64,000 bases of DNA from CAVSWT01 sp963731745 (GTDB lineage: Bacteria; Bacteroidota; Ignavibacteria; Ignavibacteriales; Ignavibacteriaceae): assembly GCA_963731745.1 (NCBI GenBank), contig CAVSWT010000010.1, positions 434,001-498,000 of the forward strand. The letters run 5' to 3'. Each line of letters opens with the position of its first letter. The first letter of the stretch is position 1. Under the pieces are notes generated by a model, which did not search any database, was not told the origin of the DNA, and saw only the letters and a list, made by a program, of their open reading frames with translations. Below, piece after piece: positions 1 through 8,846 of the stretch. A program made the position numbers and the translations under genes.

Positions 1-1111
1 CCGTAACTTGCGGAGATATTATAAATGCGTTTTTAACTGAAGATGTATCCATTTGCCTGCTAAATGATAATTCAATTTTCGAAGTGACTTTAACGCTATC
101 AGGATCATCTATCGGAAATGATGATAAAATTTTTGGGGCAGCAGTCGTATCATATTGCAAATATTTATCTGCAAAAGCCGTTTTATTTGCTTGAACCGTA
201 ACAGTAGAAGAGTCTTTAAAATAACCTTCAACTTCATAGATTAGTTTGTACTGTCCAGGTGCGAGACTATCAAAAAGAAAAAATCCATTGTTATAATCAT
301 CTCCATTATATACAATGTTGTTAGGCATTAAAGTTACTTTAATATTATTTAGTGGTTTCTTTTGATCATTAGTTGAAGGGATATAATAATAACTAACATT
401 TTTGGAAGGGTCTCTAACAATGCCGGCTATTTCACCATAAGTACTTGGAGTTAAATTGAAATAGCTAACAAATGCTTTTTCAATAGCCCACGCCTCATGT
501 TTTGTATAAGCCTTATCTCTAAGTCGCCATGATTCCGGGATGTAATCATGAAAAGAACCTTCTGAAAGAGTACCAGGCATATTTAACCCTTTAAAGACAC
601 CAAGATATGGCTGACCTGTTCCGTAAAAATCAAAATCACCCCGATTATATTTTGCCGTAGTACGGTGAGCTGTGTAAATTTCATTTGCAACCAAGCTGCC
701 CATAACTTTCGCACTTGCATAAGTCGGATTGTTATCAAAACCCTGGAATAAAAGCAGTGTATAATTTGATTGCTGATTATACGCATTGCTGTGAATGGCA
801 TGAAAATAATCAACATTGTTAGCATTAGCTATTGCGACAATTTGTGAAAGTGGCAAATCATCTGCGCTTGTATTAGTTGTTCTGGTCATTACAATATTAG
901 CATTCATACCAACTAAAATATTTCTGAGTGCCAAACCTTTATCAAGATTTCCCACAGATTCCCAAAATCCTGTTTCTACAATATGTCTATCATTTGAATC
1001 GAAACCCCCATGGCCTGGATTTATGCAAATTTTAATTCCGCTAAAATCCTGTGAATAATTATTAACATTTATAAAAAGTATCGAAATCAAAAGCAGTAAA
1101 AACCTTTTCAT
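1..1111 (-). CDS. N-acetylmuramoyl-L-alanine amidase with C-terminal Ig-like domains (3' end outside window)
   Basis: Zinc-dependent amidase that cuts the bond between muramic acid and L-Ala in peptidoglycan, acting outside the cytoplasm. The protein, read from the minus strand, starts with a signal peptide (MKRFLLLLISILF..., cleavage near residue 21). An Amidase_3 fold follows with INPGHGG, a Glu in ETGFWES, HAIHSN and a late Glu in TLSEGSF, which match the family's zinc ligands and catalytic Glu. After about residue 230 come a carboxypeptidase-regulatory-like beta domain and the start of a bacterial Ig-like (SbsA/Big_5) domain (SKIELSFSRQMD). The frame is open to base 1, so the C-terminus lies outside the window. 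The start is an ATG 12 bases after the TolB-like gene, so the two are probably co-transcribed. The family call is firm; whether it serves cell separation or recycling is unknown. Confidence 0.88.
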   Translation of the reverse strand, partial: MKRFLLLLISILFINVNNYSQDFSGIKICINPGHGGFDSNDRHIVETGFWESVGNLDKGLALRNILVGMNANIVMTRTTNTSADDLPLSQIVAIANANNVDYFHAIHSNAYNQQSNYTLLLFQGFDNNPTYASAKVMGSLVANEIYTAHRTTAKYNRGDFDFYGTGQPYLGVFKGLNMPGTLSEGSFHDYIPESWRLRDKAYTKHEAWAIEKAFVSYFNLTPSTYGEIAGIVRDPSKNVSYYYIPSTNDQKKPLNNIKVTLMPNNIVYNGDDYNNGFFLFDSLAPGQYKLIYEVEGYFKDSSTVTVQANKTAFADKYLQYDTTAAPKILSSFPIDDPDSVKVTSKIELSFSRQMDTSSVKNAFIISPQVT

Positions 1112-1123
1112 TAATATCTTATC

Positions 1124-2050
1124 CTAAAGTTCTTTATTAAGTTCAATTAATAGAATTCTACCATTGTAAGTATTACAAACAATTTTATTATTCAGAGCAT
1201 TAAATTGCGGATACATTTCAATTTTATCTTTCGTATCTGTTATTTGTAATTTTGTGTTTCCATCTACAGAAGATATGAAAATATCGGAGCTGGTAACATA
1301 TTCACCGTTATCTTTATCAACCATGTAAATAATCCATTTACTGTCTGAGGACCATTTTGGTGCATTCGCATTACCTATCTTAGAAATAATATTTCCATCC
1401 AAATCAGAAATGAAAGTACCTTTGCCAGCTAAAGTAAAAAGCAGCATTGATTGATCAGGTGAAACCGAAGGCCAGATATAATTACCCTCACCTGCCGGAG
1501 TTAAAATTATTTTATTTCCGTTATTGTAAAGTGCAATTTTAGAATTTTCGATAAAGACCAATAGATCATTCTGAGATAATGATTTTTTAAGATTTTTTTC
1601 TGAAAGATTTGATTCTAAAGTTGTATCAAGATCATACGCAACATTTCCGTCTGCAAGAACTTTGGGAGTAGAAAGATTTCTTTGATTATTAATTATTACA
1701 CGCTGCTCAAGATTCCTTAAGTTTACAGCTTTTATTGATGAATATTTTTTGCCATCAATGTAATTATCAGTTCTGTAATATACGATACTATCATCAGATG
1801 TTAAGGAATATTCATATCCTGCGCCAGTTTCTTTGGTAACAGTTTTTATTTTATTTTGATTAAAGTCGTAATAATATATTCCAGTGTAATTTACTGAGGT
1901 AAAAAATATTTTTGAACCGTCATTTGAGAATTGCGGGTAAAAATATTCTCCATCATTTTTTGTAGTAATTTCTTTAACACTTTTTACACTTATTTGAGCA
2001 AATAATAAATTCACACTAAAAAAGAAAAAAACAAATGTTAACCATTTCAT
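1124..2050 (-). CDS. Secreted TolB-like beta-propeller (PD40 repeat) protein
   Basis: The protein has 308 residues with a signal peptide at about residues 1-19 (MKWLTFVFFFFSVNLLFAQ). Repeated blades follow, of the type YPQFSNDGSKIFFTS, WPSVSPDQSMLLFTL and APKWSSDSKWIIYMV, the PD40/WD40-like pattern of TolB and DPP-IV N-terminal propellers. No protease or other catalytic domain follows, so it is a stand-alone periplasmic or secreted propeller, probably a binding or scaffold protein. It sits between the RpiB-like gene and the amidase gene on the same strand, which suggests an envelope role (inference). It is not TolB itself: no tol-pal genes are nearby and the TolB N-terminal domain is missing. 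Confidence 0.75.
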   Translation of the reverse strand: MKWLTFVFFFFSVNLLFAQISVKSVKEITTKNDGEYFYPQFSNDGSKIFFTSVNYTGIYYYDFNQNKIKTVTKETGAGYEYSLTSDDSIVYYRTDNYIDGKKYSSIKAVNLRNLEQRVIINNQRNLSTPKVLADGNVAYDLDTTLESNLSEKNLKKSLSQNDLLVFIENSKIALYNNGNKIILTPAGEGNYIWPSVSPDQSMLLFTLAGKGTFISDLDGNIISKIGNANAPKWSSDSKWIIYMVDKDNGEYVTSSDIFISSVDGNTKLQITDTKDKIEMYPQFNALNNKIVCNTYNGRILLIELNKEL

Positions 2051-2124
2051 AGAGTATTTACCATGGATTAATATAAAAATAGAAAATCAATTTAAAGTTT
2101 ATGTTAAATAACTAATGAATTTTA

Positions 2125-2766
2125 TTAAGAATTATTTTCAATCAATGTGATTTTGTTCAATCTCTTTTGATGCCTGCCACCACCGAAGCCAGTTGATAGC
2201 CAAACATCTAAAATTGATTTTATAGTTTCTTCTCCCAAAGTTTTTGCTCCGAGAACTAAGACATTTGCATTATTATGTTCTCTTGCGCTTCTTGCTGAAA
2301 ATTCATTATAGCATGTGGCAGCACGAATGCCTTTAACTTTATTCGCGGTAATAGCAGATGGGATACCGGTGGCATCTACTATAATTCCAAAATCTACTTT
2401 TTTTTCTTTAACTTTTACCGCAGCAGCAAATGCAAAATCCGGATAATCACAAGATTGTTCGTTGAAGGTTCCAACATCAATTAACTCAAAGCCTTTATCA
2501 CTTAATATTTTAATTAATAAGTTTTTTATTTTAAAACCGGTATGATCGCATCCGATTGCAACCCGTTTTTCTCTAACGGTATTGGAAATATTGGGATCTT
2601 CAAAATATAATTTCTCGGCTTCTTCCTTAGTTATTACCTTCATACCCAATGACTTGATTTTATCTTTCGCAAGTGGTGTTAAAATATCTTCATTCCCAAT
2701 TGGAATAATTGTTTTACCACTTTTATGTAGTTTATAAATATCAAGTTCTGTTATTAGGTTTTTCAT
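2125..2766 (-). CDS. RpiB/LacAB-family sugar-phosphate isomerase with N-terminal extension and altered active site
   Basis: The protein has 213 residues. Residues 68-205 match ribose-5-phosphate isomerase B (VAIGCDHTGFKIK, ANKVKGIRAATCYNEFSARSAREHNNANVL, GGGRHQKRL). The first ~65 residues are an extra domain absent from E. coli RpiB. Asp74 and His164 of the RpiB pattern are kept. The usual ICGTG catalytic loop reads VDATG, so Asp131 replaces the general-base Cys. Some RpiB enzymes (the mycobacterial type) also lack this Cys and use another acidic residue, so isomerase activity remains possible, perhaps on another sugar phosphate. It lies 16 bases downstream of the mannose-1-phosphate guanylyltransferase gene. 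The family is sure; the substrate is not. Confidence 0.8.
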   Translation of the reverse strand: MKNLITELDIYKLHKSGKTIIPIGNEDILTPLAKDKIKSLGMKVITKEEAEKLYFEDPNISNTVREKRVAIGCDHTGFKIKNLLIKILSDKGFELIDVGTFNEQSCDYPDFAFAAAVKVKEKKVDFGIIVDATGIPSAITANKVKGIRAATCYNEFSARSAREHNNANVLVLGAKTLGEETIKSILDVWLSTGFGGGRHQKRLNKITLIENNS

Positions 2767-2782
2767 TCAGAGAAATAATTTT

Positions 2783-3850
2783 TTATAAGTATTCGTTTAG
2801 TTTATTAATCTTTAAATGATCTACAACTTTTTTTACTTCCTGGCATTGATCTCTTCTCACAATTAACAAAGCATCATCAGTATTAATTACAATTAAATTT
2901 TCAACTCCGATTGCCGCAGTAAATTTATTAGGTGAATAAATATATGAATCGATAGTCATGTCGGTAAAAACATTTCCAACAGTTGAATTTCCATTATTAT
3001 CTTTATTCGAAAGTTGATATACTTCTTCCCAGCTTCCTACGTCACTCCAGGAAAAATCGCCTTTTGTTAAAAAAACTTTACTCGATTTTTCCATAATCCC
3101 ATAGTCAATAGAAATATTTTTTAACTGACCGTAAACCTTAGCCAGGGTCTGATCAAATGTAGAGGAAGTTAGTTCACTTTTAATTTTGTTCAACCCTTCA
3201 TATAGATCAGGCATATGATGTTGGATTTCCTGAATAATAGTATCAGCACGCCAAATAAACATTCCACTATTCCATAAAAAATCACCACTCTCAAAAAATC
3301 TAACTGCCGTAGCATAGTTTGGCTTTTCCGCAAAAGAAAATACTTTAAAAATATTTTCATTAACTTCGGCTTCATCAATCTGAATATACCCGAAACCAGT
3401 TTCTGGTCGTGATGGATTAATGCCTATAGTTACCAACCCTTTTGAGCTGTACGCAAAATCTGCAGCATTCTTAATAGTTTTGTGAAAAGCATTAATATCA
3501 GTTATAATATGATCAGCCGGCAGAACAATCATAACAGCGTCATTTTTTTTATTTTCAATTACAACAGAGGCTAATCCAATGCATGCTGCCGTATTTTTGC
3601 CGAAAGGTTCTTCAATTATATTTTCAATCGGTAAATGTGTCAGCTGATTAATGATTTCTGCTTTTTGTAATTTGTTTGTAATTATAAAAATATTTTCATC
3701 TTTGACAATTCCATCCAATCTTTTAACAGTATCTTGAATTAAACTATTTTCTCCAAATATTTTTAATAATTGTTTAGGCGTTTTCTCTTTACTTCTCGGC
3801 CAAAATCTGGAACCCACTCCTCCAGCCATTATTACAGCATATAATTCCAT
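2783..3850 (-). CDS. manC: Mannose-1-phosphate guanylyltransferase
   Basis: Makes GDP-mannose from mannose-1-phosphate and GTP in the cytoplasm, for polysaccharide and glycan synthesis. The 355-residue protein has the sugar-nucleotidyltransferase signature at residues 8-27 (AGGVGSRFWPRSKEKTPKQ), ADHII near residue 113 and the FSFAEKP and FLWNSGMFIW motifs typical of ManC. It is the short form without the C-terminal cupin phosphomannose-isomerase domain found in bifunctional ManC/AlgA proteins. The start ATG directly abuts the stop codon of the upstream unknown gene, so translation is probably coupled. Confidence 0.9.
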   Translation of the reverse strand: MELYAVIMAGGVGSRFWPRSKEKTPKQLLKIFGENSLIQDTVKRLDGIVKDENIFIITNKLQKAEIINQLTHLPIENIIEEPFGKNTAACIGLASVVIENKKNDAVMIVLPADHIITDINAFHKTIKNAADFAYSSKGLVTIGINPSRPETGFGYIQIDEAEVNENIFKVFSFAEKPNYATAVRFFESGDFLWNSGMFIWRADTIIQEIQHHMPDLYEGLNKIKSELTSSTFDQTLAKVYGQLKNISIDYGIMEKSSKVFLTKGDFSWSDVGSWEEVYQLSNKDNNGNSTVGNVFTDMTIDSYIYSPNKFTAAIGVENLIVINTDDALLIVRRDQCQEVKKVVDHLKINKLNEYL

Positions 3851-4765
3851 TTAACTAAATTCCTTTATCTTTATATTTTGAATTCGCTTGCCAAATTCTT
3901 CAGCTTTATTTAAATAATTGGTTATATCAACTTCTTTTCCTCTTACAACAGCAACAATTACAATTAAACACGCACGTAAGGCTTCAACAACATCTTTGCT
4001 GACAGCAAGTTTGTTGGTATTGATAAGGAATAATGCCTTTGAAACCACCTTATGCATATTTGAAATTATCTCGAAACCAATTTTTGAAGAAAGTTCGCCA
4101 TTCTTTTTCATAACATGTGCGAATTTAATAATTTCATTTTGATCGATATTATTTTCAGAAATATTTTTTAACATCAGATCGATTGGCTTTATCGGTTTAA
4201 GTATTGAAGTTTCATAATTCTGAAAAAATAAATCTTCGTCTTCTTTCTCTTCTTCGAAGATTAAATTCTCCTTTATTTTCTCACTCTCAAGTTTTTTATT
4301 ATTTATTTCTGAATTTTTATCAAATGTATTATCCTCCAATTTTCTTCTGGATAAATCAACACTAATACCTTCATTTGATTCCGGGACGGTATTAGTGTTT
4401 GCCGGTTCAGAGACTGGTTTAATACTAATTTTCTCCAAAGCCTGAGAGAATGTAGCCGGATTAACCATATCAAGCATATGACTTAGATCTTTAATCAGCC
4501 AGGAACTATGTTCTTTTATTTTATCGGATATTTTAAATAGATCAATTTGAGGCTGAGTGAGATAACTGTAAATTTCATTTAAGCGAATTGCTAAAGTGGA
4601 AAGTTCAGTAACTTTTTTCATATTTTTTAAATCGTTACTTAAATCTTCCGATTTAACAATAAAATCTCTCAGCAGCGCAACAACTTCAATTTTTTGGCTG
4701 CTTAATCGTAAATTATTTGATGCAGTGGTGATACTTTGTATAATATATTGTTTTATCAGATTCAT
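3851..4765 (-). CDS. Protein of unknown function between alr and manC
   Basis: I do not recognise this 304-residue protein. It has no signal peptide or membrane segment. The N-terminal ~110 residues and the C-terminal ~100 residues look largely alpha-helical. They are joined by a low-complexity, charged middle (about residues 115-185) rich in Glu, Lys, Asn and Ser that is probably disordered. The start codon overlaps the last base of alr and the stop directly abuts the manC start, so it is a real, translationally coupled gene in a cell-envelope precursor operon. A cytoplasmic scaffold or regulatory role would fit, but nothing in the sequence shows it. Confidence 0.7.
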   Translation of the reverse strand: MNLIKQYIIQSITTASNNLRLSSQKIEVVALLRDFIVKSEDLSNDLKNMKKVTELSTLAIRLNEIYSYLTQPQIDLFKISDKIKEHSSWLIKDLSHMLDMVNPATFSQALEKISIKPVSEPANTNTVPESNEGISVDLSRRKLEDNTFDKNSEINNKKLESEKIKENLIFEEEKEDEDLFFQNYETSILKPIKPIDLMLKNISENNIDQNEIIKFAHVMKKNGELSSKIGFEIISNMHKVVSKALFLINTNKLAVSKDVVEALRACLIVIVAVVRGKEVDITNYLNKAEEFGKRIQNIKIKEFS

Positions 4766-5898
4766 TAATACTTATAAATTCTTGGAACTCTTTTACTTAT
4801 ATTACAAGTTACTTCATAAGGTATCGTATTTAATATTTTGCTCCAATCCCATGCATCAATGCTTACATCTTTGCGACTGCCGATTAAGATTACTTGATCC
4901 CCGCATTTAACTTCATCATTATTTATATCAAACATTATCCTATCCATTGTAACTCGTCCAACTTGAGGATACAATTTATCTTTAATAATTCCAAAAGCTT
5001 TGTTGGATAGATTCCTATTGAAGCCGTCTGCGTAACCAATAGGAACCGAAATTATGCTGGTCTTTTTATTTGCTTTAAAAATTCTTCCATAGCTAACAGT
5101 TTCACCTTTTTCTACTTTTTTAATAGATGCTACATAAGATACAAGAGACATAACAGGTTTCAAATTAATTGACTCACTTGTTTCTAAAGAGGGATAATAG
5201 CCATAGAGTGAAATTCCTGGGCGAACCATATCAAAATAAGCTTCCGGAATGTCCAAAATTGCTCCGCTATTTGCGGTATGAGCCAAGCCATAATTTATTT
5301 TATTCATTTTTAAAAGATTTAATAGATCATCAAATCTTTTTAACTGAAGACTTGCAAATGATTTATCTTTTTCATCAGAAGTAGCAAAATGAGTATATAC
5401 TCCATCTATAATAAAATTTTTGTTTCTGCTTAACTTAGCTATAAAATTATAAGCTTCATTATATCGGACACCGAGACGATTCATGCCTGTATCTACTTTT
5501 ATATGAACTCTGGCTTTTACTTTTTTCTTATTTTTTTTATTGAAATTATTTTGAGCATGTGAGATTAGGGATAAATGAGAATTTTCAAATACAGTTGCCG
5601 TGAGATTATATTTGAAAATTAAATCAACTTCATCTTTTATGAACGGTTCAAATACAAGTATTGGTTGTTTTATTCTTAATTTTCGGAGTTCAACTGCTTC
5701 ATCGGGAATGGCAACGGCGTAATAATCTGGACGCTTTTCATTTAGAGAATTAAGTGATTTAACTACTTCTTTCATTCCATGTCCGTAAGCGTCGGCTTTA
5801 ACCACAGCCATTATTTTAACATCTTTAACTTTCCGCTTTATATTAATGTAATTTTTTTTAAGGTTAGATAAATTAATAACAGCATATGTAGAGCGCAT
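4765..5898 (-). CDS. alr: Alanine racemase
   Basis: PLP-dependent interconversion of L- and D-alanine, supplying D-Ala for peptidoglycan. The fold-type III signature AVVKADAYGHG is at residues 31-41 with the PLP lysine at K34. The C-terminal beta domain has VSYGRIF (catalytic Tyr), IGYADGFNR and GRVTMDRIMFD. I chose the ATG at 5898 (MRSTYAVINL), which matches the normal start of the family; a TTG four codons upstream is also in frame. It is the first gene of a minus-strand operon and is divergent from nuoA. The length of 377 residues is normal. Confidence 0.93.
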   Translation of the reverse strand: MRSTYAVINLSNLKKNYINIKRKVKDVKIMAVVKADAYGHGMKEVVKSLNSLNEKRPDYYAVAIPDEAVELRKLRIKQPILVFEPFIKDEVDLIFKYNLTATVFENSHLSLISHAQNNFNKKNKKKVKARVHIKVDTGMNRLGVRYNEAYNFIAKLSRNKNFIIDGVYTHFATSDEKDKSFASLQLKRFDDLLNLLKMNKINYGLAHTANSGAILDIPEAYFDMVRPGISLYGYYPSLETSESINLKPVMSLVSYVASIKKVEKGETVSYGRIFKANKKTSIISVPIGYADGFNRNLSNKAFGIIKDKLYPQVGRVTMDRIMFDINNDEVKCGDQVILIGSRKDVSIDAWDWSKILNTIPYEVTCNISKRVPRIYKY

Positions 5899-6221
5899 AC
5901 AAAATATCAATTATTTAATTCGTAAAATATAAATTTAATTGAAGTTATAATCAATTTTAGATATTTCTTAATATGCTTCATAATTAAAAAATTATTTCTC
6001 TTTGATGGAAAACATTAATTATTATTTTCTTATTTTTGAAAATACTTTTAAATGATAATAAAGTATTTGAAATTTTTTCTGTTATTTTAATGGCATATAT
6101 ATTGTCAAAGTTACGGCATTTGAATATTTAAAGTTGATATATTTAAGTTTTGCATGATAATTTTTTAGAAACGATGGGATCAACGGTCAGCTTAATTTAA
6201 CAAAACCAATTTAATCAAAAG
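5899..6221. other. Divergent intergenic region, alr / nuoA
   Basis: About 320 bases of very AT-rich DNA separate the divergent alr and nuoA operons. No open frame, repeat or stable hairpin stands out. The only site I can point to is the candidate nuo promoter at 6134-6161. A second promoter, facing left for alr, must also lie here, but I cannot place it. Confidence 0.5.
6134..6161 (+). promoter_or_regulatory. Candidate sigma-70-like promoter for the nuo operon
   Basis: TTGATA at 6134-6139 and GATAAT at 6156-6161 are separated by 16 bases, a near-consensus -35/-10 pair. It would give a leader of about 50 bases before the nuoA ATG. In such AT-rich DNA, chance matches are common, and promoter consensus in this phylum can differ, so this is tentative. 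Confidence 0.3.
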
Positions 6222-6668
6222 ATGCTAACAGAGTTCGGAAAAATATTCGCCTTTTTACTAGTCTCAGTAATTTTTGTTGTTGCTGTTGTATTCGTAGCAA
6301 AATTTATTCGTCCAGCAAGGCCCACCAAAGAAAAACTTTTAACTTACGAGTGCGGTGAAGATGTTCAAGGTTCTCCTTGGGTAAAATTTAATATTAGATT
6401 TTATGTCGTGGCTCTTATCTTTTTAATCTTTGATGTAGAAGTCGTACTTCTTATTCCCTGGGCTTTAGCATATAAAAATTTTGGATTTGGAGGATTTTTA
6501 GTTGGCGGCATATTCCTCGTTTTACTTGGCTTGGGAATGGCCTACGAATGGAGAAAAGGCGATCTTGAATGGGAAAAACCAAAAGTTGCCCCGCCAATAT
6601 TGAAGAACATGGAAGTAAAGAAAAGTGTTCGCATCAAAGAAGAATTGACACCAACGGAAACAGTTTAA
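6222..6668 (+). CDS. nuoA: NADH-quinone oxidoreductase subunit A
   Basis: Small membrane subunit of respiratory complex I. The 148-residue protein has three hydrophobic segments. The conserved loop after the first reads LLTYECGEDVQGSPWVKFNIRFY, and FDVEVVLLIPWA follows in the second. The hydrophilic C-terminal tail (about residues 108-148, Lys/Glu-rich) is longer than in minimal NuoA proteins. It is the first gene of the nuoABCDHIJKLMN cluster and is followed one base later by nuoB. Confidence 0.95.
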   Translation: MLTEFGKIFAFLLVSVIFVVAVVFVAKFIRPARPTKEKLLTYECGEDVQGSPWVKFNIRFYVVALIFLIFDVEVVLLIPWALAYKNFGFGGFLVGGIFLVLLGLGMAYEWRKGDLEWEKPKVAPPILKNMEVKKSVRIKEELTPTETV

Positions 6669-6669
6669 T

Positions 6670-7161
6670 ATGGGAATTTTAGACAAACAATTTCAAACAG
6701 ATAACATAATAGTAACTAAAGTAGATGACTTGTTTAATTGGGCAAGACTCTCATCATTATGGCAAATGAGCTTTGGTTTAGCATGCTGTGCAATTGAAAT
6801 GATGGCAACTTCTGCATCGCATTATGATTTTGATAGATTCGGAGTTATTCCCCGCCCTTCGCCGCGTCAATCTGACGTAATAATAGTTTCAGGTACTGTT
6901 ACTTTAAAAATGGCAATTAGGATTAAACGTCTCTATGAGCAAATGCCTGATCCTAAATATGTTATTTCGATGGGAAGCTGTTCAAATTGCGGAGGTCCGT
7001 ATTGGGAACATGGTTATCACGTATTAAAAGGTGTGGACAGAGTAATCCCTGTTGATGTTTATGTCCCTGGATGCCCGCCGCGTCCCGAAGCATTATTGGA
7101 AGGATTGTTGAAGCTTCAAGAAAAAATTAGAAACGAATCATTTGTTAAAAAATCCGCATGA
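6670..7161 (+). CDS. nuoB: NADH-quinone oxidoreductase subunit B
   Basis: Carries the terminal N2 [4Fe-4S] cluster that passes electrons to quinone, in the connecting arm of complex I. The 163-residue protein has the ligand cysteines in LACCAIEMM (tandem Cys), SMGSCSNCGG and VPGCPPRPEALLEGL. The RPSPRQSDVIIVSGTVT stretch is typical. It overlaps nuoC by 4 bases. Confidence 0.96.
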   Translation: MGILDKQFQTDNIIVTKVDDLFNWARLSSLWQMSFGLACCAIEMMATSASHYDFDRFGVIPRPSPRQSDVIIVSGTVTLKMAIRIKRLYEQMPDPKYVISMGSCSNCGGPYWEHGYHVLKGVDRVIPVDVYVPGCPPRPEALLEGLLKLQEKIRNESFVKKSA

Positions 7162-7688
7162 AAAATCCTGAAGAAATCTATAACCTATTAAAAGAAAAAT
7201 TTGGCGAGGCTATAATCGAATTTTCTAACGGCCAGCCAGTAGATCCATTTATTGTTATTGATCCGCTAATGATTGATGAAGTTTGTCGCTTTCTACATGA
7301 CGATTCAAAATTATTATTTGATAGTTTGATGAATCTTTCAGGTGTTGATGATGCGAATGGACAAATGCAAAAAGATGAAAATGGCGTAGACAACATGATA
7401 GGAGGAACCTTAAGTGTTTACTATCATCTTGAATCAACTAAACTTAATCATAAAATTGTTTTAAAAGTTTCATCTAACAGAGATAACCCGGAAGTTAATT
7501 CTGTCGAAAGTATTTGGAAATGCGCCGATTGGCATGAACGTGAAGCTTTTGATTTAATTGGAATAAAATTTTTAAACCATCCTGATTTAAGAAGAATATT
7601 AATGCCTTATGATTGGGAAGCCGGCCATCCTTTGAGAAAAGATTATAAGAATCCTGAATTTTATCAAGGAATGAAAGTTCCCTATTAA
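7158..7688 (+). CDS. nuoC: NADH-quinone oxidoreductase subunit C
   Basis: Peripheral-arm structural subunit (30-kDa family) of complex I. The 176-residue protein has the family signature ADWHEREAFDLIGIKFLNHPDLRRILMPYDWEAGHPLRKDY in its C-terminal half. It is separate from NuoD here, unlike the fused NuoCD of E. coli. The start overlaps the nuoB stop by 4 bases, so translation is coupled. Confidence 0.95.
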   Translation: MKNPEEIYNLLKEKFGEAIIEFSNGQPVDPFIVIDPLMIDEVCRFLHDDSKLLFDSLMNLSGVDDANGQMQKDENGVDNMIGGTLSVYYHLESTKLNHKIVLKVSSNRDNPEVNSVESIWKCADWHEREAFDLIGIKFLNHPDLRRILMPYDWEAGHPLRKDYKNPEFYQGMKVPY

Positions 7689-7694
7689 TTTTAT

Positions 7695-8846
7695 ATGATT
7701 ACTGAAACTAAAGACATACAAAATCCTAACAGCCTGATTAAGACTGAAGAAATGATTCTCAACATGGGTCCGCAGCATCCTTCGACTCATGGTGTTTTAA
7801 GATTAGAACTTCAGCTTGAAGGTGAAATTATAACAAAAGTAATCCCACATATTGGCTATCTCCATCGTTGTTTCGAAAAACATGCCGAAGCTATGACATA
7901 TCCTCAAGTAATTCCGTATACCGACAGAATGGATTATCTTGCTTCAATGTATAATGAATTCGGTTATGCTATAGCGGTTGAAAAGTTGCTTGGAATTGAA
8001 CTACCGGAAAGAGTTGAGTATATCCGCGTTATAATGGGTGAACTTCAAAGAATAGCTTCTCACTTGGTCGCGTTCGGAACTTATGGTGCAGATATAGGAG
8101 CATTTACTCCTTTTCTTTTTGCTTTTAGAGATCGAGAAAAAATTCTTAATTTATTTGAAATTACTTGCGGTGCTCGACTTCTTTATAATTATATCTGGGT
8201 TGGTGGATTATCGCACGATCTTCATCCAGATTTTGTAAGACTTACAAAAGAATTTGTTCATTACTTCAGGCCTCAAATCAAAGAATACAATGATCTCTTG
8301 AGTTATAATTCTATTTTTATAGAACGAACCGCTAATGTTGGAATTCTTCCTGTGGATACCGCTGTAAACTTTGGTATAACCGGACCAATGTTAAGAGCAT
8401 CCGGAATGAATTGGGATTTAAGAAAAAACGATACATATTCAGTTTACAGCAAATTTGATTTTGATATTCCAGTCGGCGAAGGCAAAATGGGAACAGTTGG
8501 CGACAGCTGGGATAGATATTTTGTTCGTATTCTTGAGATGGAAGAAAGTTTAAAGATTATTGAACAAGCGTTAGAGAATTTGCCTGAAGGTGATGTTACT
8601 GCTGCTATTCCTAAAAGAATAAAGCCGCCTGTTGGTCAAGTTTATGCAAGAGTTGAAAATCCTCGCGGCGAACTTGGGTATTTTATAATTAGCAATGGAA
8701 CTCCAAATCCATTCCGCATAAAAGTAAGAGGCCCGTCATTTGTAAATCTTAGTGTTATGAATGAACTTTGCAAAGGCCATATGGTTGCTGATATCATTAC
8801 AATTCTCGGAAGTGTCGATATAGTTTTAGGAGAAGTAGACCGATGA
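7695..8846 (+). CDS. nuoD: NADH-quinone oxidoreductase subunit D
   Basis: 49-kDa-type subunit that forms the quinone-binding pocket together with NuoB. It is 383 residues, full length for the family. NMGPQHPSTHGVLRLELQLEGE and HIGYLHRCFEKHAE lie near the N-terminus, and the C-terminus ends GSVDIVLGEVDR, as is normal for family members related to [NiFe]-hydrogenase large subunits. The hydrogenase metal-binding cysteines are absent, consistent with a complex I subunit. The stop overlaps the nuoH start. Confidence 0.96.
   Translation: MITETKDIQNPNSLIKTEEMILNMGPQHPSTHGVLRLELQLEGEIITKVIPHIGYLHRCFEKHAEAMTYPQVIPYTDRMDYLASMYNEFGYAIAVEKLLGIELPERVEYIRVIMGELQRIASHLVAFGTYGADIGAFTPFLFAFRDREKILNLFEITCGARLLYNYIWVGGLSHDLHPDFVRLTKEFVHYFRPQIKEYNDLLSYNSIFIERTANVGILPVDTAVNFGITGPMLRASGMNWDLRKNDTYSVYSKFDFDIPVGEGKMGTVGDSWDRYFVRILEMEESLKIIEQALENLPEGDVTAAIPKRIKPPVGQVYARVENPRGELGYFIISNGTPNPFRIKVRGPSFVNLSVMNELCKGHMVADIITILGSVDIVLGEVDR

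Noticed and set aside
583..825. Open frame of 80 codons on the minus strand
   Set aside because: It lies out of frame inside the amidase gene, whose reading has clear catalytic motifs.
4596..4910. 104-codon plus-strand open frame across the alr / unknown-gene junction
   Set aside because: Antisense to two genes with a tight one-base overlap; no recognisable protein.
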